From Bicyclus anynana (taxonomy: Eukaryota; Arthropoda; Insecta; Lepidoptera; Nymphalidae), in assembly GCF_947172395.1 (NCBI RefSeq), contig NC_069099.1:13583740-13647739 (forward strand): a DNA stretch of 64,000 nucleotides, written 5' to 3'. Made by a program: the position numbers and the translations under genes. The notes beneath the pieces were generated by a model. It worked only from the letters and a program-made list of their open reading frames with translations, ran no database searches and was not told where the DNA came from. Every line of letters begins with the position of its first letter. Positions within the stretch are counted from its first letter, which is position 1. This document shows, piece after piece, positions 33,731 to 46,300 of the stretch.

Positions 33731-34084
33731 TCGGACCGAAAAACTTACTTATTCGCATGCGCTGCCTCAACCATTGCGTATAACTGAAATAAATGTATGG
33801 AGGCTTTTTGAACCGTTAAAAGTTCTACAAAAAAGTCCGCGACACCATATATCTATCTTTTATATTTTAGCAGATATAGTACCTTTAGTACTTTAATAAA
33901 TTATTTAAATTTTAAACTAAGGTTTACGTCATTATTTACACAACTAAACTTAAATCCTTATCAAAATAAATTATTTAATAATCACAAGGATATTATAGAG
34001 ATCAGATTTGCCCTTTACAGTATGTTAATTAGTTATATACTTTCGGAGATAATACAAAATTTCTGAAAGTCGCAAAAATACCGC

Positions 34085-34278
34085 TATATGACGCCCCGCG
34101 GTTTCAATTACGTGGATCCCGTTCCCGTGTGAATATGATGACCAAACATAGCCTATGACACTCGCAAATAATGTAGCTTTCTATTGGTAAAAGAATTTTC
34201 CAAATCGGTCCAGTAGATCCGGAGATTACCCCCGACAACCACACAAACTTTACCTCTTTATAGTATTAGCATAGAAGT
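34085..34278 (-). mobile_element. Helitron-like element, variant
   Basis: GACGCCCCGCGGTTTCAATTACG to TTATAGTATTAGCATAGA: minus-strand copy of the 33525 type. Confidence 0.6.
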
Positions 34279-34329
34279 CGCTTGGGAAATTATAGTCTTT
34301 TGGTCATTACACCACGCTCAAAAGGCTGG

Positions 34330-34662
34330 ACCAATTTTGCCGAGGGTAGGGATAGGGTAGGGGTAGGGAAGGGGTAGGATAGAGGTAGGGTAGGGGTAAT
34401 TTAGGGAAAGTGTAGGGTAGGGTAGGGAAGGATATGGAAGGTATATGGTTGGGGAGGAGTAGGATAGGGGTAGGGTAGGGTAGGGTAAGGTAGGGTACGG
34501 GTAGGGTACGGGTAGGGTAGGGGTAAGGTAAGGGTAGGGAAGGGTTAGGGTTAGCGGTAGGGTAGAAGTAAGGTATAGGTTTACGAGCAGGGTAAGGTAG
34601 AGGTATAGAAGTTTACATCAATTTTTACGCGAACGAAGTCGCGGGCGTCCGCTAGTAATCCA
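34330..34662 (+). repeat. (TAGGG/TAGGGG)n array ending in a Helitron-like terminus
   Basis: About 270 bp of degenerate GGGTAGGGGTAG units, then CATCAATTTTTACGCGAACG and GCGGGCGTCCGCTAG (34662). It is the reverse complement of the arrangement at 17546-17790. Confidence 0.75.
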
Positions 34663-34984
34663 ATATACTTAGTTGTTTAACTGTTAATTGATCAACATAA
34701 ATTGCTTAATTAATAGTTATAGGTACAACAGCCACAATGTCCTACAACTTGCGTGGTACATTACTCGGTCCGACGCTCAGAAATTTTCATTTCCTGGTAA
34801 CTCAGTTAGTTACCAGAATCAAAAATTTTCGTAAATAAACACATTGATCGTCTCATCGAGATGAAGCTTTTCACGAAAAATTAACTTGATAGTAATCAGT
34901 TGCAAAAAGTGTTCTACGGATGTTTGACTATTACTCAATTTTTAATCAAACAAACAATCAAATCTTTCTGCTTTATCACATTAC

Positions 34985-35460
34985 TAGAAGACGCTGCGCG
35001 TGGTTCGGGTTCCCGTAGGAATAGTTATCAACCCATATTCGGCTCACTTCTGAGCTCGAGTCTCTTCTCAGAATAAGAGGCGTTATCCTCTTATTAGGAA
35101 AGCAGTCCACCACGCTGGCCCAATGCGGATTGGCAGACTTGACATACGCAGAGAATTAAGAAAATTCTCTGGTATGCAGGTTTCCTCACGATGTTTTCCT
35201 TTGAGACACATGATATTTAATTTCTTAAAATGCACACAACTGAAAAGTTGGAGGTGCATGCCCCAGACTGGATTTGAACCCACACCCGGTACTGGAGACA
35301 GAGGTCATATCCACTGGGCTTTCAGGGCTGAAATATAGCCTATAGGACTGGGGGATAGTGTAGCTTCCCAACAATGAAAACATTTTTCAAATCGGTTCAG
35401 TAGTTTCGGAGCCTATTCAATGTTAACAAACAATTTTATTTTTATAATATTAGTAGATAT
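34985..35460 (-). mobile_element. Helitron-like element split by a SINE
   Basis: The left half (GAAGACGCTGCGCGTGGTTC..CCCGTAGGAATA) ends at about 35025; the right half (AAATATAGCCTATAGG..TTTATAATATTAGTAGATA) resumes at about 35332. The SINE at 35026-35331 fills the gap, so it inserted later. Confidence 0.65.
35026..35331 (-). mobile_element. SINE family A nested in a Helitron-like element
   Basis: GTTATCAACCCATATTCGGC to CATATCCACTGGGCTTTCAGGGCT, with the B-box complement GGATTTGAACCCACACC. Short frames over it are not coding. Confidence 0.85.
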
Positions 35461-35504
35461 ACATAGATTATAGATGTATTATATTTATGAAACTCCAATT
35501 TCTC

Positions 35505-35730
35505 AGTTGTGTACATTTTAAGAAATTAAATATCACGTGTCTCAAACGGTGAAGGAAAACATCGCGAGGAAACCTGCATACCAGAGAATTTTCTTAATTC
35601 TCTGCGTGTGTGAAGTCTGCCAATCCGCATTGGGCCAGCGTGGTGGACTATTGGCCTAATCCCTCTCATTCTGAGAGGAGACTCGAGCTCAGCAGTGAGC
35701 CGTATATGGGTTGATAACGACGACGATAGA
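35505..35730 (+). mobile_element. SINE family A, 5'-truncated
   Basis: TCAGTTGTGTACATTTTAAG to GTATATGGGTTGATAACGACG. It is opposite in orientation to the copy at 35026-35331. The stretch 35731-36860 after it is AT-rich without a recognisable gene; a short transposon end lies at about 36030-36090. Confidence 0.8.
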
Positions 35731-36865
35731 TGTATTGAATATTTATTTATTGATTTTCAATTGTTCTAAAATGCTCGGTTCTTTGGACTTTGACTTATTA
35801 TTATTGTAAGCTGAGAACTTTCTAGATCCAAATTCCGAATGTGGAATGAAGTACAAGCCGCTAACTACTAGTATTACGCGTCTACGTAATCAGGTTTTGT
35901 CGCATACATTCTTATCTATAGTATGGAAAATAGATTTTTTTATATAATCAAACTATACTTACCGCCATAGCTTTTATAGTTAGTTAATTTATTACACAAA
36001 TATTAATAACTGACTGCCCAGCGGCCTTTGGAAATATCGGATTAAAAACATACATATACAATACAGTCGAACATAGAACTTCCTAGTATTTGAAATGTAC
36101 CTGGTAGTCTGTAATCTATCTCTATGCCAAACTTCATCCAGAACGATCCAGCCGTGATTGTATAATACTCCGAGTAAATATCCATAAAATAGTCGTTAAG
36201 TTTTCTTAAAATATCCATTCTTCAGCGCATTTCTTGTAATTTTTCGTTTCGTAGGAAGTAACTACCTATTAGAAAACTTTGATTGTAGATCTAGACGCCC
36301 GAAAAACGTCCTTTACGATCCTGACGATGACATAACGACCGACAATGCTTCACAGACAACACAAACATAAAACGTTTAAAAATGCTAAATGAGATAAGTC
36401 CACATATTATTTTGTGAATTCAGAAAAAGGACGGAAAATTGGTCATATTAAAATAAGGCAAATATTCTTCGTTTTGAAAAAAGAATGTTACTTTAATTTT
36501 AAACGTTTACATAACGTTTAACGATGGCGTATTATCTAACAACAAGAAAGGTAGACAAAAAGAAATGGACAAGTCATAAGGACGTTTAGATTCCTACCCA
36601 TAAGAGCAATGCACCCAGAGTTCCATAAATAGCACGGCCGGGATTACTTTACGATTGTAATATCTATACCAAACTATTTTATACCTTATAGTACTGGCTG
36701 TACCCAGCGGATTCACTTGTATTATATTATCGTAATCTTCTTCAATAATGGGCTACCAAAAACTGAAAGAATTTTTCAATCGAATCAGTAGTTCCTGAAT
36801 AGTATGATATGATGATGATCTACCTAGATAATAGTTATATGTAACTATTTCATAGATTTATTGTG

Positions 36866-37018
36866 GCTTTTCACACGGCAGTCCAGTTTTTTGCAGGATA
36901 CCGTTTTCTGCAGGATCCCGCATGCGGGATCCTACAAAAAACCGATCCGGTTGAATTGTGCCATTCGGTTTTGTCACTAGAAATGCCGTTTAATCACAAA
37001 CTGGACTGCTGTGTGAAA
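36866..37018. mobile_element. Palindromic MITE 200 bp upstream of Tm1 muscle exon 1
   Basis: Termini TTTTCACACGGCAGTCCAGT and ACTGGACTGCTGTGTGAAA are inverted repeats. In the centre, 36912-36933 is a perfect 22-bp palindrome around GCATGC with a BamHI site on each arm. An in-frame stretch over it is not a gene. Confidence 0.8.
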
Positions 37019-37094
37019 GAAATGTTAGGCTTTAGTAGTAGATACGTAGATGTTGCAAAAAAAAAACCTTTATTAAACGGTAATGAATCATCAG

Positions 37095-37152
37095 CACAGT
37101 GAAAATATTATTTTTACAGTACCGGCACAGTAAAAATATTATTTTTACTGTG
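37095..37152. repeat. Tandem pair of hairpins upstream of Tm1 exon 1
   Basis: CACAGTAAAAAT-ATT-ATTTTTACTGTG (37126-37152) is a perfect inverted repeat; 37095-37120 is a near copy. They end 66 bp before the exon 1 acceptor. Confidence 0.85.
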
Positions 37153-37218
37153 TCGTCAGTACTATCGGTAAATTCGTGAATGAAGCATACGATTTAACTG
37201 TATATATTTCTTTCGCAG

Positions 37219-37369
37219 TTTTCATCAAGGGGAGTAGAAACAAAAAGCCGCCACCATGGACGCGATCAAAAAGAAGATGCAGGCGATGAAGTTGGAGAAG
37301 GACAACGCACTTGACCGCGCTGCCCAGTGCGAACAGCAGGCCAAGGACGCCAACCTCCGCGCTGAGAAG
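37219..37369 (+). CDS. Tm1: Tm1 muscle exon 1 (5' UTR end and residues 1-38)
   Basis: Acceptor TTTCGCAG at 37211-37218, then 37 bp of 5' UTR and ATG at 37256. It encodes [25 protein letters not shown] (38 residues), the N-terminal overlap region of long muscle tropomyosin, phase 0 out, donor GTACTT. The start sits in GCCGCCACCATGG, an exact match to the full vertebrate Kozak consensus. The acceptor implies a separate upstream non-coding exon. Confidence 0.95.
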
Positions 37370-40300
37370 GTACTTCCTTAGCTGTTATGATAGCCTGGTA
37401 CTTAACTAGTAGGATGCACGTCGTGAACTTGGAGAAAGACTTCGGACATAACCCGGCCGCCCTGTGTGGAGTAATAGCAAACCAAACCAAGAACGTCAAA
37501 CCCACATACCAGAGAATTTTCTCAATTCCCTGCGTGTGTGAAGTCTGCCAATCCGCATTGGGCCAGCGTAGTGGACTATTGGCCTAACCCCTCTCATTCT
37601 CAGAACAGACTCGAGCTCAGTAGCACAAATCTTTACTGTGTCAGTAGTAAGCGGAATATGGGTTGATAACGAACGAACGAAGAACGTCAATCTTCTCGCT
37701 ACTTGAGTACTTCCTTAGTTATGATAGCCTGGTACTTGGCTTATAGAGCAGGAGCCTTTTAGTGTTCCGTAACTCAAAAGGTTAAAACTTTAAGGTCACT
37801 TTATTTTTTAATTAGTTACAAGTTAGTCCTTGACTGCGATTTTACCTGACGTTAAATTATGATGAAGTCTAAGAATAGCAACAGGCGAATTTAGAAGAGT
37901 AGTTTAGGGTGGTAACTAACCACCATACCATATATATACATACCAGACCAGAATATAATAAATATAAAATCCTATATTTACCCAAGCTGGGTTGGCCCTT
38001 TGTCATTTTATAAAGGCTCTAAAGTTTTCCATTAAAGCTTACCATTAGATATGTGTGGACAGTTATGGTCTATAGTTCTTAGTCCAAGCCATCCTCATCT
38101 AAGAATCATGTAGTAGGATCATGTTATTGAAGATTTATATGAAGATGTTGTTTTACAATGTTAATTAATATGCTTGTATATTCGTAGGCGGAAGAAGAAG
38201 CCAGACAACTCCAGAAGAAAATCCAGACCATTGAAAATGACCTGGACCAGACACAAGAATCTCTCATGCAGGTCAACGGCAAACTCGAGGAGAAGGAGAA
38301 GGCACTACAGAACGTGAGTAGATTTTAAGCTTTTTATTCATTTTCAATGGCTTAACTACCACCAAACCGCATTCGAGCATCGTGGTGGTTTTAAGCTCCA
38401 TATCCCCTCTCTTATATGAAGGGATACCTGGCCCTGTAGTGGATCGATGAAATGGGTGATGATGGTGATGATGATGACCTACCTGTAAAAAAATGCAGGT
38501 ATTTATTGGATAGGGCTCTAGATATTCCGTCACGCATTTTTTCATGTTGGTTAAGGTTCTTCAGTGTTCACGGATTCGCGGGTTGGGGCCCTTTGATCTC
38601 TGGGTCCCTGGTATTTTTCCAGACTTCTTACCTTGTGTTAGTTACGCCATTGCCTATTTCTTATTTTGAAAAATACTTTTTTATTTCTTTTTCGACAGGC
38701 AAAACTGTGCAAGTTTTTGTTTATAATATGAGTAAAAAAAATTATCATTATTTTTTAGCAATTTAGAATTTCACGGAATTTCTGAAACATCTTAGCGTAA
38801 TTTATATCAGGCGAAGTTTAATCTTAACTTTCATATTAGCAAATCATTTTTAGGCTCTGTCCAAATACAAATAATTATTTAATAAAACAAATACCAAAAA
38901 TGTAATTCGTACGAGTTTTTAGGAGAAGGTAGATAGATATTCTGCACTTTTGTTTTGTTTATTAAAAAGGATGTTATGCAGGTATCTGCTTGAAAAAATT
39001 GGTTCTGTTTAAAACATACACAGGGTATACAGGATTTCTAGGGTATCGCATTTATTAAAGAAGTTATAGGACATTGAAAGGATTATATTATTACTAGCCT
39101 TCTTATGACCTAATAGTAGCGTATAACTAGAGATTAGCTCGGCGTGTCAAACCAAGCATATCATAAGGCCACGAAACCTTAAAATATCAAACAATACATT
39201 TCTTAGTAATGATGCAGTGTATAAATTATTATTATGAATAAGACTTGCGTCTTGCACAGATGTTTACGAGTCTTGTGCCGCGCGCCCGCGTTCCGTGGTG
39301 GCTATTTTCGACCCGTGACACCTAATATGGGCTCGGTGCCCGGTGTTTAGGTAAAATTAGACTACCGACCGCGTTCTCCGCGTGTTTTAACTGCTGTTCA
39401 AATATTTGATTCGCACTATTTAGTTAATTACACATCTTGTCCTATTTACTACAAATTCCTTATCTAGAAAACTATTTAAACTGGTGTTAATTCGATTTAA
39501 TGAAATTATTATTTAATTAGGTAGACAAAGTAATCATATGAAAATGATAGAACAAAAATGTGTGCGATAAATTAATTGGAATTTTGTCGCGTCAGTTTAA
39601 AAATTAAAAAGAAAGCGGGAGTCGGTAAAACAGTACCGGTAACGTAAACAAAAGATGGCGGCTAATTGTGCGACTACAGCGCCACGTTTTCGCTACGGAA
39701 AGCGACAGTCAGTCAACATGGCGGCGGGCGTTGCGCGGCCGGTCGGAGCGCGCGCTGTGCAGTGATGTCCGCGCCCGCGCCCCACGCCCACGGGCGCACC
39801 CCCGTGCGGCGCAGGGGGCATCAACACCACCCGCGGCTGAGGGGCGAAAGAGGGCCCGCCCCCGGGGCACCCGCCGACCCCATTCCGTCCAAACGAGTGA
39901 CCTTACACGGCCAAACACTAACAGAAGGAACAGACGATGTTGTGCCTTGTGTCAATAGTGTTAGTGAATCTCAACGACTGACAAGGACGAATAGTGACGA
40001 TGCACTTTCCAATCGAAATACAATCGCGGACTCGAATATTTGTGATGAAAATGAATTTGACGTTAGAAACGACTCGGTCGGGAGCTCCGATGACGATTTC
40101 TCCTTTCGAGAGGAGAGATCTGCGGCTGACGGTGCAGACGTGACGGTGGTGGCCTCCGACGTATCCGACGATGATCCCGAGACGGCCGAGCTCGCCAAAC
40201 TTAGGTGTACTAGTGAATGCACCGAGGTGCTGGCCGAAAGGGAGAACCGACGGCGGAGGAGATGTGCGGACTATCCTGGATTAGCGTTCGGAAGCTCCAT

Positions 40301-43300
40301 ATTCTCGTCGGACACGATGATGAAATTTTCCATTATCAAGAATGAGCTGCAGAACATAAAGAACACGGCGTTGAAAAGGGTAATGTCCTACATTTATTAG
40401 ACTTCTGTTTCGATGCGTGAGTCGGTTAGGCGTGGGCCAAATGCGCACTGTAGAACTATTTTTAATCACGTTCCGTCGGAAAAATCTTGACGCTGCTCCA
40501 CGAAGCGAAGCTAAATACGCGTGTGGCGATCAGCTGAGCCATTGACATTTGGCTTGCTTGTTTACGCTGACGATTGCGATCTCTACCGCTAGATGTCGTT
40601 GAGGTGTCATAGCGCACGTGGACAATTATGAACCTTATTTCCTTTGCAATAAAACAACATTGTTATTAGATTATGTTGGTGTAGGATTATAACGTTTTGT
40701 TTATACACAGTAGTTAGTTTAAATAATAATAATTTTACATTTCGTTTCATAAAAAATATTTAAATATCTAATAGGAAGAATGAAATAAAGGAGATCATGT
40801 CATGAAAAAATTCATCCTGCTCTGAAAGTGTATCGTGTACTTTCTAAATTATAATTACCTACATATTAGGTAACATGGTTTACTAATTACTAAAACTAGT
40901 CACTAGGGCCGTGCTTTATAACTATCGACAAGATTTAATCGATGTAACGTTTAAATAAATGCTAGAAAATTTGATAAATTTTTCGAGATAGATAGTTACA
41001 TAGGTACCTACAGTGTATCGTGTACCTATTACCTAGGTAAATCAGATTAATATATTTTCCCTATTCATGCTTCTATATTAATATATTTCAAAATAATCAT
41101 CAAATGAAATCCATTTACAATCACAATAAAAACGAAAAATGTTTTTTTCATAGGTATTATTTTATTTTTGGTAACTATTTCTTACATAGAAAAGATATGA
41201 TTGTTATCTAAATGATGTCCTCATTTAATTTTTTAAATATTCATTGAATAGCATTTTTTTTTAAATATTTTTTTCATTTTTAACCTTTCACCTGTTATAA
41301 CTTTTTGATGATTTGATCGATATTAATGTCATCAATCATCATCAGATCGTGCTTCTTTATTTTGGCGCAGTGGTGTGCACGGTGGATTTACAAGACGGAG
41401 GTCCTGGGTTCGATCCCCAATTGAGCTGGGCCGAATGAGGTTTTCTTAAATTGGTCCAGATCTGGCTGGTGAGTGGCTTTGGCTGTGGCTAGTTACCACA
41501 CTATCGACAAAGACGTACTGCCAAGTGATTTAGCGTTCCGGTACATTGTCGTGTAGAAACATAAAGGGGTGTGGAATTTCATCCTACTCCTAACAAGTTA
41601 GCCCGCTTCCATCTTAGATTGCATCATTGATTAATCTCAGGTGAGAGTAAATTAATAATCTCAGGTGAGATTATAGTCAAGGGCTCACTTGTAAAGAATC
41701 CTTCTCAGGTAGGTAGGTACCTATATTACAAAATAAACGATTATTCACCACCAGTTTTACCCCGATAAAACGGCTGAACCGACTAATGAAACATATCTTT
41801 AGGATCAATCGCTTAAAAACCAGCTCTTTCAAATATTAAACAATCGCATTCAAATTTATTTTAAGAACTACGAGTATGGTACGACAAACAGACACACAAA
41901 GCGGTCATAATAACACCCCAATTATAGGTAGGTATATAATTTATAATCCCCAAAATTACTTTCGCGTCGGTGATTCAAAATTGACCTAAATTGTTTTAGA
42001 TTAGAAATATTCCTTGGCCAAAAAAAAAAACATGATACAAAAAATGTTATAGATATCGCGTAGTTAGGTAAATCCTATCTACCTGTTTTTTGAGCCGTCC
42101 CCATTTTTGGGTATTAATGTGTTTTCTTTAGAACATGCAACTTTTAAAAGGATTTCAGAGTTTGTGCAATAAACGATATTTTATGTAGGTACGTACTGGG
42201 TTGTTGATTATGGTTAAAGTAAGTCTACTTTGGACTGAAGTTGTTGAGTTATTTGTTGCAGATAAGTCTTTTTTCTGCTAAAACCTTTTAAAGAAGATTA
42301 CAGAGAATAATTAATTACTCTTCACTTGCTAGATATATAAAAAATACGCCCATAAAGATATAAAAACCAATAGAAGAAATGAGGAAAAATATGTTGACAT
42401 GACACCCCACAAGAACAAAAAAGGACTTATTGTATTGTATTCGATTGTATACAGCTATAAAATGTGGTGTAGTTGGTATTTACAGACTGAAATGAAGTGA
42501 CTGGGACATATTTACTTAACATACATAATTACTTAATGTGACTTGTGTAGTTCAATATCGAATTGAGGATATTTAGTCATTTCAGACCAAAAATAGAGTA
42601 AATTAAACAGTTAGATGAATGTGGTTTAGTTAAAATTAACTTTTAGCCTTTAAAATAAAAGTATAACAGAAAGTTAATAATTGAAAACCAACAATACACT
42701 TTTAGTTCTTAAAATAATATTTCAATTAAGATAATGAGAACAGGTTGAGTTATGTACTCATTTATTGGAATTTGAACAGACATGTACTTTCTAAATTACG
42801 TCATTGGTAAGAAATTCGGCGGTTCTTGTGCAGTTTGGTCGTTGATCTGTCACCTATCGTGCGAGTAAAGAATGACGAGACACACTGTTCACTTCGCAGT
42901 TTGGCAAATTTTCGCCAGATGGCGTTTATTACATTTTACATTTATTTAGTAGTAAAATTTCAGAATTTTGTTCTTTATTATTATGCATTACTTCATTATT
43001 AAAATCTCATTCCATTTTGATTACTTACCTGGTTTTATTAATTTCCATTTAATTAACACTGGTATCATCGATAGTTGCTACTGTTTAACATAACAATTCC
43101 TTTATAATAATTATTATTTCTGTATTCAGTCTAACGTAACATCCGAACATTTGTATTGTGCACAATCTTTGAACCGTTTCACCTATCCCATATTTTGGGT
43201 TTCCATTATTGTTCGTTTTTACAGGATGTAAGTGTCGCCGTCATTTTATAGGTGGAGCTAGTGCACGTCGAACGCTCGAACGGTCGACTCTCTGTGACGT

Positions 43301-46300
43301 TTACTATTCTGGTCGAGCGCGCCGTCATTCTGTCATTTGTAAAATAATGTGCTAAAGCCAGGACAGATAGTCTTTGTATCATAATTAAATATATATTAAC
43401 CACATAATTGTTAATATTGATTAAAAAACGTTGCATAAAAGGGCGCGTCATTGGTTAATTGGTGATAACATTGTAGCTTGTGAGCTAGTGGCGGCCATTT
43501 TATTCGCCGGCTGTGTTCATTCGGGCCGAGGTGTCTCCGCGATACAGAGCGCTAACGAACGAACGGGACAGTCAGTTGGCATTTTCGCGACTAGGGCGAA
43601 GGTGTCTTAAGATTATAGCTTTTAGGCGTTTCATATAACAAAATAGTGATCAAAATGACGACAAACATGCAGCAGGGAACCATTTTGGATGTTCTAAAGA
43701 AGAAAATGCGTCAAACAAAGGAAGAAATGGAAAAATACAAGGATGAATGTGAGGAGTACCACAAACGATTGCAAGTGGAAATAATGCGGAGAGAAGAAGT
43801 AAGGATAACGTGCAATATATCTGTGATGTGTATTTTGTGCTGATTTAGTAAAAATGTGTTCCTATTTGTGTTAGAAATGATGTCGTCCTGCCTATAGAAG
43901 GTATCAGTAGCTGTGTAAAAGTTACATTACTATCTACCTATAGTGAGTAATGTCCGGCCATAGTTAGAGGTGTGCCGGCGACGTACGCGTATTCGCCTCT
44001 CTTTCTGTTCTATCTTCCCATAAATCGTTAAAGCGAGACAGTGAATTCATGTTTTTTCATACTGCCACTGAGATCTGCCGTCGAAAACTAGTGGTATTCA
44101 ACAATAATGTATAGTTACCTGCTCCTAAATTACTTGGATAAAGGAATCATGGGTTCTTTTCCAAAATTTAGCGGTACATTGCGTGTCAGTTTCTGTTATA
44201 CGTAACAGGTTTGGTGTGTTGGAGGTCGCGTACCAGGCTTGTGCCACATGATGTCGAGTGAGCCGGTTCGGGTCGTGGAACCGTGCACCCTTCAATGCAT
44301 TCCTCTCATTCGGAGTAGATCGGATGTCCCGAAGGTTCGCGCCGGCGCCAAAGGCGTGTCCAACTCTTTGCCGTTATCGCCATATTATGACGTAATTTAT
44401 TAAGCTGCAGCAGAAATGTACCGTATAAAACTCCTTGTAGATCAAACTACGTAACATCAGAAAATTCTTCGATCAGAATCTTACTCAAATTTCCATAATT
44501 TAATATATCCATTAAGTTTTTGACTTTATTTTTTTTATTTTGTATAAAACATAATAATAATCTACGTTATCAGCTGCCTTCGTATACTATATCAAGAGTT
44601 GATAAGAAATTGTTAACTCAAGATCGTGCCGGATATAAACATAATGCGGCTTATAGCTGATTTGTTGAATGTAAGGTTATCCATATGCAAAGGTAGTTAA
44701 ATAACCCTAAATGCAGTGATGTAATACAATTTAGAAGCTAATTTGGAAGACGAACTTCGGCTGTAGGCGTGTTTAAATTTGTAGCTAGCAATGAGTTTAG
44801 TTAGAATATATTTGTCTGTCTTGAGTTAAAATGTTCAAGGAATTATTTAGCAAAAAATCTCTTTGCAAGTACAAAGACTATTATTATTATTATTTAAATG
44901 TTGCAAACAACATGAATGGCCACAAAGGTACTTCTTTTGGTTTTTCTGTTTTTAATAATTCTTTTAAAATTTGTGCTGTTATCTGCTTTTTGAATCATAC
45001 TCTAAAAACGTTAAATAATGATCAAAATTATCATTACTTTGAACAGGTACGTCGAAACGATTAACAAACATTTGCTCTTAACTGTTTTAAAAAATGGTAC
45101 TATAATGACGACAGTAATTACCTCCGACCAAACCTAATTACTGCAAACTAAAGCTCGCAGGATTACTAGAAACACCATGATTGTTTTAAGTGAAATCGAC
45201 AGTAACAACAGGTACCTGTACCTCGTCTTTACGAGAGATACTTTTAAAGATGGGCTTACAAATTTACCGTTCGTTAAATTGTTTCGGGTCCCTAATTGTT
45301 TTGTCAGCCATTGTTAGGAGTCAATAGATTGTGTCCATCGTTGGTTTACTTCCTGTAATAAACTTTTTTGAACCAAAATGTATGCTCCCTTTCATACCAT
45401 TCATTACCATGTCTATTGAAGTGTGATCATGAAGCCTTATCAACGCGATCCGGATCAGTTACCAAAGGAAAATTAACTGTTCCCTACTCCGGTTCAAACT
45501 TTCCACTAAACTGTTCTACAGGTTGTTGACCCATAATATGATTAAGTATCTAAGTTTCTGTATGCCAAGACAGAATAGCCTTAGGGCGTCAATGTGAGTA
45601 CATTCGAGCGAGTTCAAGGTGACTAGTCTCGTAGCTATGAATAGATTATTTGATTATCACTTTACGATTCAACAGTCTATGCTTCTGTTCGCTGACGTGC
45701 GCTATGTTGTTCAGAAATGGAGATGTAATTAATATTTTGGCAAAATACAATTCATATTCGTAATCTAAGGTCTTATAGGTACATAGTTTTCATTAATTTA
45801 ATCTACCTCAAATTAAAAAAATTACAAACTGCAATTAATCTTCCTCTCGAAAATTTCGCGAATATTCCCGTTTCTTTAATCAATTCTGAATATTTAACTT
45901 GTCAATGCAAAAACTGTGCATTATTTTTTGACGCATTAATCTTTAAAAGATACTCGTTGTTAGATTTTTAGTCTTGTATTTTTGTTAATAATTGATGATT
46001 TTTTTCGAATAATTTAGTTTTGAACGTTGATCGCGTAAAATTCTGTTTTTTAAAATTTCCACGGGAATCATGATTTTTCAGGGATAAGAAGTTATCTTTT
46101 TATCCCGAAAGTTTGCCTTTGAACTGCCCCAAGAATATATTTAAAATCATTAAAATCGTTACAGCGGTCAAGCCATGAAACAGACAGACATACGCTTTCA
46201 GCAGTGAGTGATGTGTGTATTGTTTAATTTATACATACTTACTTTTGAGTTTCATATTAGTATGTATTTTATTAGTATTACATGAACGTAATGATTGATA

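Noticed and set aside
39668..39958. Arg-rich frame overlapping the Tm1-I/C-like exon
   Set aside because: Lacks the donor phase and Ser/Asp-rich conserved part; an effect of CpG-rich sequence.
44831..45064. 77-codon frame in a Tm1 intron as a possible extra first exon
   Set aside because: AT-rich composition with Asn/Tyr/Phe runs, no coiled-coil heptads and no phase-0 donor leading to exon 3.
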